Made by a program: the position numbers and the translations under genes
The notes under the pieces: model-generated
The model's input: only the letters and a program-made list of their open reading frames with translations
The model's database searches: none
Told to the model about the DNA's origin: nothing
Part shown: positions 35,725 through 44,796 of the stretch, piece after piece
Layout of the letters: each line of letters starts with the position of its first letter
How positions within the stretch are numbered: the stretch's first letter is position 1
Assembly (NCBI GenBank): GCA_020250005.1
Contig: JADCES010000033.1
Coordinates: 1 to 55,683, forward strand
Source: Roseomonas sp.
GTDB lineage: Bacteria; Pseudomonadota; Alphaproteobacteria; Acetobacterales; Acetobacteraceae
Reading direction: 5' to 3'
Length of the DNA: 55,683 nucleotides

Positions 35725-37062
35725 TTAACGACGATTGGCGCGTTCAAAATTGCGCAGCACCACATTGGCGCGGCGATTGGCATTGGCCAGTAGTGTTTCG
35801 GTATTCTGCTGCCCTTGGAAGCCGCGCTCCAGCTCCTCCTGGATGATGTTCCGGATTTCCACAAAGCCGCCCAGGCGGAAGCCCTGGCTATTCGGTGTAG
35901 GTTCTGCGCGCGACAATTGGATAATGGCGGCGTCCGTGCCCGGGTTTTGGGTGTAGAAGCCCTCAGCCCGCGAAGCCTCATAAGCTGCCAGCGTCAGCGG
36001 CACATACCCAGTGACATGGTGCCACCACTTGTCCTGCTCAACATCCGAAATGAAGCGGTAGAATTCCGCAACACCGCGATATTCTTCCGCCGTGCGGTTG
36101 CGCGCGGTCAGCGTCCAAAGGCTGGCGCCGCCAATCACGCCATTGCGCGGGGATTGCAGCACATCATCATGATAGGGCAGCATCACGGAAGCCCAGCGGA
36201 ACTTGGCTTCGCGCTGCACCTGCGCCCGACCGGCCGAGGAATTGAAGGACATGGCGGCCTTGCCGGCGGGGAAGCTGGCGAAACCATCGGCATCGCGCCC
36301 GCCATAAACAAACAGGCCTTCGCGCTGCATTTCCAGGAGCATATTGGTATGCTTGGCGAAGATTGGCGCGGCGAGGTTCATTTCCGCATCCAGGCCTTCA
36401 AAGCCATTGGCCTTGGAAGCCAAGCCCACATCATGCATGGATGACATTTGTTCAAACATCACCCAGGTCGGCCAGGCGGTGCTGATCGGAATTTCCGCGG
36501 CATTCGTCGCCTTGATGCGCTGCGCGGCGGCGCGGATTTGCGCCCAGGTCTTGGGCAATTCGGTCGTGGAAAGCCCGGCCTTTTCGAAAGCTTCTAGATT
36601 GATCCACATGACCGCCGAGGATGAGTTATGCGGCATGGAAATCAGGCGGCCTTGCGTGTCGGAATAATAGCCGCGTACCCCGGCCAGATAGCGCTTGGGG
36701 TCGAGCGTAATGCCCACCTCGCCCAGCAATTCATGTGTCGGGCGGATGGCGGGGCCGGCGGCCATCATGGTGGCGGTGCCGACTTCAAACACCTGCGCGA
36801 TATGGGGCGGCGTGCCGGCGCGCCAGGCGGCAATCGCGCCTGTCATCACCTCGACATAGGAACCGCGGAAATTAGCGTTCACGCGAAAGCGCGATTGGCT
36901 TTCATTAAAGCGCGTCACCTGTTCGGCCACGCGTTCCCCAAGCGCCCCGCCCAGCCCGTACCAGAACTGGATTTCGGTGCGGCCCTGGGCGCGCACAGAT
37001 GGCGCAATAAACGGGGCCGCCAAAAGGCCACCGGTTCCCAGCAGAATGTCACGACGATTCAT
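35725..37062 (-). CDS. ugpB: sn-glycerol-3-phosphate periplasmic binding protein
   Basis: A 445-residue family 1 solute-binding protein. The signal peptide (residues 1-25) has twin arginines (MNRRDILLGTGG). Segments that match UgpB by eye are EIQFWYGLGGALGE, the EVGTATMMA block near residue 92, GYYSD near 131 and FNSSS-like HNSSSAVMWIN. In UgpB these surround the phosphate-binding pocket. It follows glpD by 93 bases and is separated from ugpA by a terminator-like hairpin. Confidence 0.94.
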   Translation of the reverse strand: MNRRDILLGTGGLLAAPFIAPSVRAQGRTEIQFWYGLGGALGERVAEQVTRFNESQSRFRVNANFRGSYVEVMTGAIAAWRAGTPPHIAQVFEVGTATMMAAGPAIRPTHELLGEVGITLDPKRYLAGVRGYYSDTQGRLISMPHNSSSAVMWINLEAFEKAGLSTTELPKTWAQIRAAAQRIKATNAAEIPISTAWPTWVMFEQMSSMHDVGLASKANGFEGLDAEMNLAAPIFAKHTNMLLEMQREGLFVYGGRDADGFASFPAGKAAMSFNSSAGRAQVQREAKFRWASVMLPYHDDVLQSPRNGVIGGASLWTLTARNRTAEEYRGVAEFYRFISDVEQDKWWHHVTGYVPLTLAAYEASRAEGFYTQNPGTDAAIIQLSRAEPTPNSQGFRLGGFVEIRNIIQEELERGFQGQQNTETLLANANRRANVVLRNFERANRR

Positions 37063-37155
37063 CTTCTCGCTCCCTCAATGTTGGCGATCGTTGCCCGATA
37101 CTGAGACCTTATTACAGGTAAAAGACGGTTTCGCGAAGCTTGTGTTGCGGGTTTT

Positions 37156-38649
37156 TCAGCCCCCCATCAGCCCGGCCAGCCTATCCCGCGCCCCGGCATC
37201 GAAGCGGAGCCCAAGCTTGCTCCGGCGCCAGAGCACATCTTCCGCCGATTCGGCCCATTCCTCCCGCTGCAAATACGCCAATTCGGCGGCGTGCAGATCG
37301 GCACCAATGGCCGGGCCAGGGTCCTGGCCCGGGGTGAAGATCCGCCAGGCGCGGGTGCCATAGGCGCGGAGTAGCCGGGTGCAAAGCGCCTCTGGCAGCA
37401 GCGGGAAGTCGCGCCGGAAGGCGGCAAGCAGCGCGGCGAAGCCATCGGGGGCGAAATCCCCGCCCGGCAGAGGCGCGCGGGCGGTCCAACCGGCCTTTTC
37501 GGGCTTCAGGCGAAGTTCGGCCAAGGCGGCCTCGGCCAGCTTGCGATAGGTGGTGATCTTGCCGCCGAAAATCGTCAAGAGCGGCGCCTGGCCCGCCGGC
37601 GCATCCAGTTTCAGCACATAATCGCGCGTCGCTTCCTGCGCCTTGCTCGCACCATCATCATAAAGCGGGCGGAGCCCGGAATAGGTCCAGACAATATCTT
37701 CGCGCTTTATCGGTGTGCGGAAATAGCCGGACGCGGCGGTGCAAAGATAGGCGATCTCGCCCTCAGAAATCTGTGGTACTTCTGCTGGATTCGGGTGATC
37801 CTCATCCGTCGTGCCGATCAGGGTGAAATCACGCTCATAAGGGATGGCGAAAATGATGCGGCCATCGGCGTTCTGGAAAATATAGGCGCGGTCATGATCA
37901 TAAAGCCGCGGCAGCACGACATGGCTGCCCTTGACCAGCCTGAGCCGCGCCGGCTGGTTGCTGCCCATCACCAAACCCTGCACGGCGCCAACCCAAGGGC
38001 CGGCGGCATTGACCAAGGCGCGGGCGTGGCATTCGGCAGTCCCATCTCTACCCTCAGCGGTGATATGCCACAGCGCGCCATCGCGCCGCGCGCCCGTCAC
38101 GGCCATGCGCGGATGAATGGCGGCACCGCGTTCCGCCGCATCCTTGGCGTTCAGCAGCACCAGGCGGGAATCCTCGACCCAGCAATCGGAATATTCAAAG
38201 CCAATGCGGTGCCCGGGGCTGAGCGGTGCGCCGAGCGGAGAGCGTGTCAGGTCAATGCGCTGCGTTGCCGGCAGCAACTTCCGTCCACCGAGGTGATCAT
38301 ACAAAAACAACCCAAGCCGCAGCAGCCAGGCGGGCCTGAGGCCCTGGTGATGCGGCAGCACAAAGCGCAGCGGCCAGATGATATGCGGCGCGATGCCGAG
38401 CAGGATTTCGCGTTCGATCAGCGCTTCACGCACCAGGCGGAATTCGTAATGTTCCAGATAGCGCAAACCACCATGGATCAGCTTGGTGGAATTGGCCGAA
38501 GTGCCGCCGCCGAGATCGCCCTTTTCAAACAGCGCCACGGAAAGCCCGCGCCCTGCGGCATCGCGCGCAATCCCCGCACCATTGATGCCGCCACCAATGA
38601 CGGCAAGGTCATAGGGTTCAGCCGGAGATAATGATGCGCGCAAGCTCAT
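37156..38649 (-). CDS. glpD: Aerobic glycerol-3-phosphate dehydrogenase
   Basis: A 497-residue FAD enzyme at the inner membrane that oxidises glycerol-3-phosphate to dihydroxyacetone phosphate and passes electrons to quinone. The N-terminal dinucleotide fold GGGINGAGIARDAAGRG (residues 18-34) is clear, with TKLIHGGLRYLEHYEF as the second FAD/substrate signature and the C-terminal DAO_C domain. Its start overlaps the end of the upstream hydrolase gene by 32 bases. It leads the ugpBAEC run and completes a import-then-oxidise pathway. Confidence 0.96.
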   Translation of the reverse strand: MSLRASLSPAEPYDLAVIGGGINGAGIARDAAGRGLSVALFEKGDLGGGTSANSTKLIHGGLRYLEHYEFRLVREALIEREILLGIAPHIIWPLRFVLPHHQGLRPAWLLRLGLFLYDHLGGRKLLPATQRIDLTRSPLGAPLSPGHRIGFEYSDCWVEDSRLVLLNAKDAAERGAAIHPRMAVTGARRDGALWHITAEGRDGTAECHARALVNAAGPWVGAVQGLVMGSNQPARLRLVKGSHVVLPRLYDHDRAYIFQNADGRIIFAIPYERDFTLIGTTDEDHPNPAEVPQISEGEIAYLCTAASGYFRTPIKREDIVWTYSGLRPLYDDGASKAQEATRDYVLKLDAPAGQAPLLTIFGGKITTYRKLAEAALAELRLKPEKAGWTARAPLPGGDFAPDGFAALLAAFRRDFPLLPEALCTRLLRAYGTRAWRIFTPGQDPGPAIGADLHAAELAYLQREEWAESAEDVLWRRSKLGLRFDAGARDRLAGLMGG

Positions 38650-39307
38650 CCGGCGTGGTCAGCATGGGGTAATGGCCCGTGTCAATCACATGCCAGCGCG
38701 CGTTGAGCTTTTCCGCGCAACGGCGCTGATGCGCCTCACCGGGATTGGCCGCCTGCGGGCAATAGATCACGGAAGCCTGCCAGGATTGCTGCCAGAAGCT
38801 TGGCAACTTCACGGGTTGGGTGAAGGTCTTGATTGGGTGCAGCGTCATGCGATCCGCCGCCCATTCGGCAAGGCCCTTTTCCATGCCAAGAAACAGCCGG
38901 TTCAGCGCATCATCCCGGCTGGGGCCAAGCGCGATATCCGTATTGATCGCGGCGGGGCGCGTGACGATGTCGCGAATCTTCTCGCCATCCATCAGCGCCA
39001 GCGCATCGGCAAACACAAGGCGGCCAATGCGGTCGCGTGCGCGTTCTGCCGCCGCTGCCATCACCATGCCGCCGGCCGAAGTGCCCACCAGCACCGCATC
39101 GCGCAGATCATGGTAATGGAGATATTCGGCTATTTCCTGACCATGGCTTTCGGTATCAATGCCGGCGCGAATCTGATGGCGCCGTTCAGCACAGCCATCC
39201 AGGGTTGGCGCATGCACGTCATGGCCAGCGGCGCGCAGCCTTTCGGCGACGAAGCGCCAGATCCAGCCGCCCTGATAGGCCCCGTGGATCAGAACAATGC
39301 TCGCCAT
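38618..39307 (-). CDS. Alpha/beta hydrolase (EstC-like esterase)
   Basis: A 229-residue cytosolic alpha/beta hydrolase. The catalytic triad is visible: Ser77 in GTSAGG (nucleophile elbow), Asp101 in FADAL or a later acid, and His212 in DTGHYPM. The oxyanion region is LIHGAYQGGW near the start. It resembles plant-type methyl/cyanohydrin esterases and bacterial EstC proteins. Overlap with glpD suggests one transcript. A role in releasing alcohols from esters is possible, but no substrate can be named. Confidence 0.85.
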   Translation of the reverse strand: MASIVLIHGAYQGGWIWRFVAERLRAAGHDVHAPTLDGCAERRHQIRAGIDTESHGQEIAEYLHYHDLRDAVLVGTSAGGMVMAAAAERARDRIGRLVFADALALMDGEKIRDIVTRPAAINTDIALGPSRDDALNRLFLGMEKGLAEWAADRMTLHPIKTFTQPVKLPSFWQQSWQASVIYCPQAANPGEAHQRRCAEKLNARWHVIDTGHYPMLTTPDELARIIISG

Positions 39308-39438
39308 CTCGTGTCCCCCGCTCTGACGGCCAGCTAAGCGCGAAACCCCAGGCTTGGAAAGGCAGGCGCGTCAGGGCTGGCAGAATGCGCAAGGCAGGCT
39401 AGGCTTGCGGCTTGGCAAAACCGAAAGGCGTTCCCCCC

Positions 39439-40389
39439 ATGCTGCGTCGTTCCCTGCTTTCCGCTGCTGCGCTTGGCCTGGCTGCCCCGGCATTCGCCCA
39501 GGCGCGGCCCTTGCGCATGATCATCCCCGTGGGTGTTGGCGGCGTGACGGATGTGGTGGGGCGCATTCTGGCGGATGCGCTGCAAACCCAGCTTGGCCGC
39601 CCGGTGGTGCCGGAGAATATCCCAGGCGCCGGCAGCACCGTGGGTGCGGCGGCGTTTCATCGCCTGCCCGCCGATGGCAATACGATTTTCATTGGCACCA
39701 ATAACCACCCCGTCATGCGCGCAGTCTATCCCAATTTCCCGCATGATCCCGTGACGGATTTCATCCCGCTTGCCTTGGTGGGCAGGCAGCCCTTTGTGCT
39801 GGCCGTTCATCCGGATGTGCCGGCGCGCGATGTCGCATCTCTGCTCGCGTGGCTCACGCAGAAAAAGGAAGAAGCGAATTACGGCGCGACCAATCCCGGC
39901 GCGACCAATCATCTGGCAGGCGAATTGTTCCGCCAGCTTTCCGGTGCCAGCTTCCCCAGCGTGCCCTACCGCACGGCCGCCAATGCGGTGCAGGATTTGC
40001 TCGCGGGGCGGATGAACCTGACGATTGATAGCCCCACCATGCTGGCACCCCTGATGCGCGATGGCCGCGTGCGGGGCTTGGCCGTCAGTTCCGCGACACC
40101 TTCTGACCTTGTGCCCGGCCTGCCCGCACTCGCGCAGGTTGGTGTGCCTGGCTATGAAGTCACGGCGTGGCAGGTGCTGTTTGCCAAGCCCGGCACGCCG
40201 GAAGAAGTACTCGCGCCTATCCGTGACGCAGCACTGCGCGCGGTAGCCGACCCCGCCGTGAAGCAGCGCCTGGCCGCGGCGGGTGTGGAAACCTGGCCCG
40301 ATCCTTCGCCCGCCGCCGCAGCGGCGCATGTGCAGGCGGAAGTCACACGCTGGGCGCCGATTGTCGCGCGCATGAATCTCGGGGGCTGA
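39439..40389 (+). CDS. Bug family (TctC-type) periplasmic solute receptor 4
   Basis: A 316-residue receptor. The signal peptide (MLRRSLLSAAALGLAAPAFAQA, cut near 21) has twin arginines. The mature protein shows RPLRMIIPVGVGGVTDV, a divergent Bug opening where the usual PPGG is VGVGG. The pocket region is NYGATNPGATNHLAGE, with a repeated GATN element. The ATG at 39439 is used; an upstream TTG at 39412 would add nine residues. The stop is 3 bases before the GGT-like gene, so the receptor is the first gene of that operon. This suggests the receptor and enzyme share a ligand. Confidence 0.9.
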   Translation: MLRRSLLSAAALGLAAPAFAQARPLRMIIPVGVGGVTDVVGRILADALQTQLGRPVVPENIPGAGSTVGAAAFHRLPADGNTIFIGTNNHPVMRAVYPNFPHDPVTDFIPLALVGRQPFVLAVHPDVPARDVASLLAWLTQKKEEANYGATNPGATNHLAGELFRQLSGASFPSVPYRTAANAVQDLLAGRMNLTIDSPTMLAPLMRDGRVRGLAVSSATPSDLVPGLPALAQVGVPGYEVTAWQVLFAKPGTPEEVLAPIRDAALRAVADPAVKQRLAAAGVETWPDPSPAAAAAHVQAEVTRWAPIVARMNLGG

Positions 40390-40392
40390 GCC

Positions 40393-42000
40393 ATGGCGTA
40401 TGAAGGCATTCGCGCGCATCGCCCCTTGATCATGGGTCGGCGCGGGGCGGTGGCAACGAATCATCCAGTCGCGACCGCGGCGGGGATGGAGATTCTGCGC
40501 GCCGGCGGTAATGCCGCCGATGCGGCGGTGGCGATTGCGCTCACGCTTGGGGTAGTGGAACCACATATGTCGGGCCTGGGTGGTGATGGTTTCTACCATG
40601 CCTGGAATGCGAAAACTGGCGCCAGTACCACCTATAACGGCACCGGCGCGGCGCCGACGGCGGCCACCATTGCGCATTATCGCGCAGCGGGCGGCATTCC
40701 GGTGCATGGCCCGCTTTCCGTCCAAACGCCCGGCATGGTGGCCGGCATTGCCGCGCTGCATGGCGCGGAAGGCAGCAAGCCTTGGGGCGCGCTATTTGGC
40801 CCCGCCATTGAGGCGGCGCGGGATGGTTTTGCTGCCACCCATGCGCTCCGTCATTTCGCCGGCGAAAATCGTACGCGGCTTTCGCCCGATGCGCTGAGTG
40901 CCGCGTTGTTCCTGCCGGAAGGCAAGCCGCCCGCCTTGGGGAATTTGCTGGTGCAGCCTGGCTTGGCGGCGACCTTGCAGCGTTTGGCCTCGGCAGGGCC
41001 CGCGGATTTCTACCAGGGCAGGCTTGCCGCGATGTTGGCCGCTGATCTGGAGAAGGCCGGCGCCTTGGTGCGCGCGGCTGATTTGGCCGGCGTGACAGCG
41101 GTGATCGCGCCGCCCATCGCCGTGCCCTATCGCGGTTTTGAATTACGCCAGACACCACCCAATTCCATGGGCTTCGCCATGGCGCAAATGGCGCGCATCC
41201 TGGATCGCTTTGATCTTGCCGCGCTTGGCTGGGGCAGCGCTGCGCTGATTCACCTGATGGCGGAAACAAAAAAACGCGCCTTCCTGGACCGCGAGGCCCA
41301 TGCGGGCGCGGTGAACCCGCCGCTTGATAAGCTGCTTTCTGCCGAACGCGCCGCGGAACACGCGGCCGCCATCACGGATCGCGCGGCACATTTGCCGGTG
41401 CGTGGCGCGCAGGAAACGGACACCACCTATTTCTGCGTGGTGGACCGGGACGGCAATGCGGTTTCCGCCATCCAATCCATCAACTCCGCCTTCGGTTCCG
41501 GCGTGACGGGCGCTGAGACCGGCATCCTGTTCAACAACCGCATGAGCTATTGGCATTTGGATGAAGGCCATGCCAATGCGCTGGCCCCCGGCAAGCGCGT
41601 GCGCCACACCATGAATGCGCCCATGCTAATGAAAGCCGGCAGGCCCTGGCTGATCTTCGGCACGCCGGGGGCTGACAATCAGGTGCAGGTGAATACCCAG
41701 GTGCTGGTCGCCTGCGCCGATTTCGGCATGGACCCGCAACAGGCGCTGGAGGCGCCGCGCTGGACATCCTCCCAACCCGGCCAGGAAAGCAATTACCCCC
41801 ATGGCGGGGAGGATTTGCTGACCATCGAACGCGGCATGGGTGCCGAGGTGATCAACGCCCTGGAAGCGCGCGGCCACCGCGTGAAGATTGTGCCCGATCT
41901 GGAGGGGCCATGCAGTGTGGAAGCCATTCGCGTGCTGGAAAATGGCGTGCGCATGGCGGCATCCGATCCGCGCCGGGATGGCTGGGCGGGGGCCTGGTGA
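40393..42000 (+). CDS. Gamma-glutamyltranspeptidase family amidohydrolase (cytosolic, atypical)
   Basis: A 535-residue Ntn-hydrolase of the GGT family, made as one chain that should cut itself before a catalytic Thr. The nucleophile is Thr344 in ETDTTYFCVVDRDGN, matching Thr391 of E. coli GGT. There is no signal peptide, so the enzyme is probably cytosolic, unlike classical GGT. The region that carries the gamma-glutamyl-binding Arg in E. coli (FRE motif) reads YNGTGAAP (residues 81-88), with no Arg. The oxyanion GG appears as GA (residues 426-427). A substrate other than gamma-glutamyl peptides is therefore likely. It is followed 47 bases later by a Dpp-type importer. Confidence 0.85.
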   Translation: MAYEGIRAHRPLIMGRRGAVATNHPVATAAGMEILRAGGNAADAAVAIALTLGVVEPHMSGLGGDGFYHAWNAKTGASTTYNGTGAAPTAATIAHYRAAGGIPVHGPLSVQTPGMVAGIAALHGAEGSKPWGALFGPAIEAARDGFAATHALRHFAGENRTRLSPDALSAALFLPEGKPPALGNLLVQPGLAATLQRLASAGPADFYQGRLAAMLAADLEKAGALVRAADLAGVTAVIAPPIAVPYRGFELRQTPPNSMGFAMAQMARILDRFDLAALGWGSAALIHLMAETKKRAFLDREAHAGAVNPPLDKLLSAERAAEHAAAITDRAAHLPVRGAQETDTTYFCVVDRDGNAVSAIQSINSAFGSGVTGAETGILFNNRMSYWHLDEGHANALAPGKRVRHTMNAPMLMKAGRPWLIFGTPGADNQVQVNTQVLVACADFGMDPQQALEAPRWTSSQPGQESNYPHGGEDLLTIERGMGAEVINALEARGHRVKIVPDLEGPCSVEAIRVLENGVRMAASDPRRDGWAGAW

Positions 42001-42047
42001 TGGCCCCCTTGTCGCGCCTGGCCCATCAAGCCTAGGCTGCAGGTGGG

Positions 42048-42965
42048 ATGCTTCATTTTCTAAGACGCCGCTTGACGGTTGCGATTCTGGTCGCGCTGAC
42101 GGTGCTGACGTTGAGCTTTTTGCTCACGCGGCTATCGGGCGATCTTGCCATTTCCATTGCCGGCCCAAATGCAACGCAGGAGGATATTGAGCTTATCCGC
42201 CGCGCCTATGGGCTCGATCGGCCGCTTTGGGTGCAGTATTTCGATTGGCTCTGGCGCGCATTGCAGGGCGATTTCGGCGATAGCTATTTCTTCAAGACGC
42301 GCGTGGCGCGCCTGATCATGGAACGCATGCCAATCACCATGACGCTTGGGCTGTGCGGCCTGTTCATCGCGCTTTGCGTCGCACTTCCCTTGGGCATTCT
42401 GGCGGCGGTCCGTGAAAATACCTGGGTGGATCGCAGCGTGCTGATGGTGGCGCTGATCGGCCAGGCCATGCCTTCCTTTTGGCTGGGGCTGATCCTGATG
42501 GTGGTGCTCGGCCTCAATCTGGGCTGGTTGCCGATCTCGGGCACCGGGTCCTGGCAGCATTACGTGATGCCATCCATCGTGCTGTCCTTTTCCGCCATCC
42601 CGTCACTGATGCGCCTGACGCGGAGCGGCATGATCGAAGCGCTCGCTTCCGATTACATCCGCACCGCCCGCGCCAAGGGGCTTTCGCGCCTTTCAATTTT
42701 GGTGAAGCACGGGTTTCGCAATGCGGCCATTCCGGTGGTTGCCATCGCCGCCGTGCAGCTTGGCTTCATGCTGGGTGGTTCGATTGTGATCGAAACCGTC
42801 TTCGCGCTGCATGGCGTTGGTTATCTGGCGTGGGAGAGTATCAGCAAGAACGACTTCCCCGTGGTGCAAGCCGTAGTGCTGGTGCTGGCGCTGATCTATA
42901 TCGGCCTCACGCTTTTATCTGACCTGTTGAATGCCGTGCTTGACCCGCGCTTGAGGTCGGCATGA
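42048..42965 (+). CDS. Dpp/Opp-type ABC transporter permease (DppB-like), system 2
   Basis: A 305-residue inner-membrane permease with six helices, a periplasmic GDLAISIAGPNATQE segment and the EAA loop YIRTARAKGLSRLSILVKHG (about residues 201-220). The C-terminus NAVLDPRLRSA is typical. It begins the coupled BCDF run and shares only ordinary family similarity with the system 1 DppB-like protein, so it is not a recent duplicate. Confidence 0.92.
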   Translation: MLHFLRRRLTVAILVALTVLTLSFLLTRLSGDLAISIAGPNATQEDIELIRRAYGLDRPLWVQYFDWLWRALQGDFGDSYFFKTRVARLIMERMPITMTLGLCGLFIALCVALPLGILAAVRENTWVDRSVLMVALIGQAMPSFWLGLILMVVLGLNLGWLPISGTGSWQHYVMPSIVLSFSAIPSLMRLTRSGMIEALASDYIRTARAKGLSRLSILVKHGFRNAAIPVVAIAAVQLGFMLGGSIVIETVFALHGVGYLAWESISKNDFPVVQAVVLVLALIYIGLTLLSDLLNAVLDPRLRSA

Positions 42966-43834
42966 GCACGGTGTTGCAACCGGCCGGCGCCGGCAATCGG
43001 CGACGCGTCTGGCGCAATGCGGGCGCGATCTTGGGCGCGGGCATTGTGGCCGTTGTCACCTTTGTCGCCATCTTTGCGCCGCTACTCGCGCCCTATGATC
43101 CCTTCACCATCAATCTTGGGCGGCGGATGATCCCGCCCATGTGGATGGAAGGTGGCACGCCCGAAAACATCCTCGGCACGGATCAATTGGGGCGCGATTA
43201 TCTTTCGCGCCTGATCTATGGCGCGCGGGTTTCCATGATCATCGGGGTCGCGACCATCATCACCTCCGGCGTCATCGGCACCTTTCTGGGCGTCATGGGC
43301 GGGTTTTATGGCGGGCGGATAGATGATGCCGTGGTCTTTGCCATCACGGCGCGGCTTTCCATTCCCGTCGTGCTGGTGGCCTTGGCTGTGGCGGGGCTTT
43401 TGGGGACCAGCTTCACCCTGGTGATCCTGGTGCTCGGGCTATTGCTTTGGGATCGTTTTGCCGTGGTGGCACGGTCCACCACCATGCAAATCCGCAACCT
43501 GGATTATGTGGCGGCAGCGCGTTGCGCGGGCTGTTCGCCCATGACCGTACTGCTCAAGGAAGTGCTGCCCAATATAGCGACGCATCTTGCCGTAGTCGCA
43601 ACGCTTGAAATGGCCTTGGCCATTCTGCTGGAAGCCGCGCTTTCCTTCCTGGGCCTTGGCGTACCGCCGCCCTTGCCTTCCTGGGGGCTGATGATTTCGG
43701 AAGCGAAGGAATACATGTTCTTCAGCCCCTGGGTCATCATGATCCCTGGCATTGCGCTCTTTATCCTTGTGCTTGGCGTCAATCTTCTGGGTGATGCCTT
43801 GCGTGACATGCTTGGGACGGATCTGTCGCGATGA
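42962..43834 (+). CDS. Dpp/Opp-type ABC transporter permease (DppC-like), system 2
   Basis: A 290-residue inner-membrane permease. After a short tail, the first helix (about residues 20-42) precedes the DppC-type periplasmic region with GTDQLGRDYLSRLIYGARVS. The EAA loop is YVAAARCAGCSPMTVLLKEVLP (about residues 180-201). It overlaps both neighbours by ATGA (42962-42965 and 43831-43834). The C-terminal [14 protein letters not shown] is the usual ending. Confidence 0.92.
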   Translation: MSTVLQPAGAGNRRRVWRNAGAILGAGIVAVVTFVAIFAPLLAPYDPFTINLGRRMIPPMWMEGGTPENILGTDQLGRDYLSRLIYGARVSMIIGVATIITSGVIGTFLGVMGGFYGGRIDDAVVFAITARLSIPVVLVALAVAGLLGTSFTLVILVLGLLLWDRFAVVARSTTMQIRNLDYVAAARCAGCSPMTVLLKEVLPNIATHLAVVATLEMALAILLEAALSFLGLGVPPPLPSWGLMISEAKEYMFFSPWVIMIPGIALFILVLGVNLLGDALRDMLGTDLSR

Positions 43835-44796
43835 GCGCGCTGCTTGAGGTTGAGGAACTGCGCGTCACCTTCGGCAGCACGGCAGCGGTTCGCGGCATTG
43901 CCCTGAAGGTTGAAAAGGGCGAGACCCATTGCCTGGTCGGCGAAAGCGGCTGCGGAAAATCTGTCACATCACTCGCGGTGATGGGGCTGCTCGCCAAGGG
44001 CGGCAAGCGCGAAGCGGCACGGCTTTCCTTTGCCGGTGATGATATTCGCGATTACGATGAAAAGCAGATGTCCCGCCTGCGCGGTGATCGCATGGCGATG
44101 ATTTTCCAGGAACCCATGACCAGCCTGAATCCGGCCTATACGGTGGGTTCGCAAATGACCGAGGTTTTGCGCCGCCATCGCGGCACGCCGCGCGCCCAAG
44201 CCGTGGACCGCGCCGTGGAATTGCTGACGCGGGTTGGCATTACCGCCCCCGGCCTCAGGCTTGGGCAATTTCCACATCAGCTTTCAGGCGGGCTTCGTCA
44301 GCGTGTCATGATCGCCATGGCTTTGATGTGCGATCCGGAATTGCTGATTGCCGATGAACCGACCACCGCCTTGGATGTAACGGTGCAAGCGCAAATCCTG
44401 CGCTTGTTGGCCGAACTGCAGAAAGACCTTGGCCTTGGCATTCTGCTGATCACGCATGATCTTGGCATTGTGGCCCGCGTCGCGGATCGCGTTTCCGTCA
44501 TGTATGCCGGCGAAGTGGTGGAAAGCGCGCGAACGGCCGAATTGTTTCGCGCCCCCCGCCACCCCTATACGCGCGGCCTGCTGTCCTGCGTGCCGGTGCC
44601 GGGCAAGGTAAAGCGGGATGAACCTTTGGGCTCCATCCCCGGCGTGGTGCCGCGTATTCCGCCAGGATTTACCGGCTGCGCCTTTCGGGACCGCTGCAAT
44701 TTTGCCGAGGCTGCCTGCGCCGGCGCCATTCCGCGGCGCAATGTCGGACCCGCGCATGAAATGCTCTGCATCCTGCCGGAAGGCGCCGGCGCATGA
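43831..44796 (+). CDS. Dpp/Opp-type ABC transporter ATP-binding protein (DppD-like), system 2
   Basis: A 321-residue ATPase: Walker [10 protein letters not shown]-loop [11 protein letters not shown], signature [12 protein letters not shown] (Leu for the usual Gln), Walker [13 protein letters not shown] and switch ITHDLG. The C-terminal oligo_HPY part has the [14 protein letters not shown] cluster. Its ATG lies in the DppC stop and its stop in the next ATPase start, giving coupled translation. Confidence 0.93.
   Translation: MSALLEVEELRVTFGSTAAVRGIALKVEKGETHCLVGESGCGKSVTSLAVMGLLAKGGKREAARLSFAGDDIRDYDEKQMSRLRGDRMAMIFQEPMTSLNPAYTVGSQMTEVLRRHRGTPRAQAVDRAVELLTRVGITAPGLRLGQFPHQLSGGLRQRVMIAMALMCDPELLIADEPTTALDVTVQAQILRLLAELQKDLGLGILLITHDLGIVARVADRVSVMYAGEVVESARTAELFRAPRHPYTRGLLSCVPVPGKVKRDEPLGSIPGVVPRIPPGFTGCAFRDRCNFAEAACAGAIPRRNVGPAHEMLCILPEGAGA

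Noticed and set aside
39334-40761. A 475-codon minus-strand frame opposite Bug receptor 4 and the GGT-like gene
   Set aside because: It is antisense to two clearly real genes, has no family resemblance and a composition typical of shadow frames.
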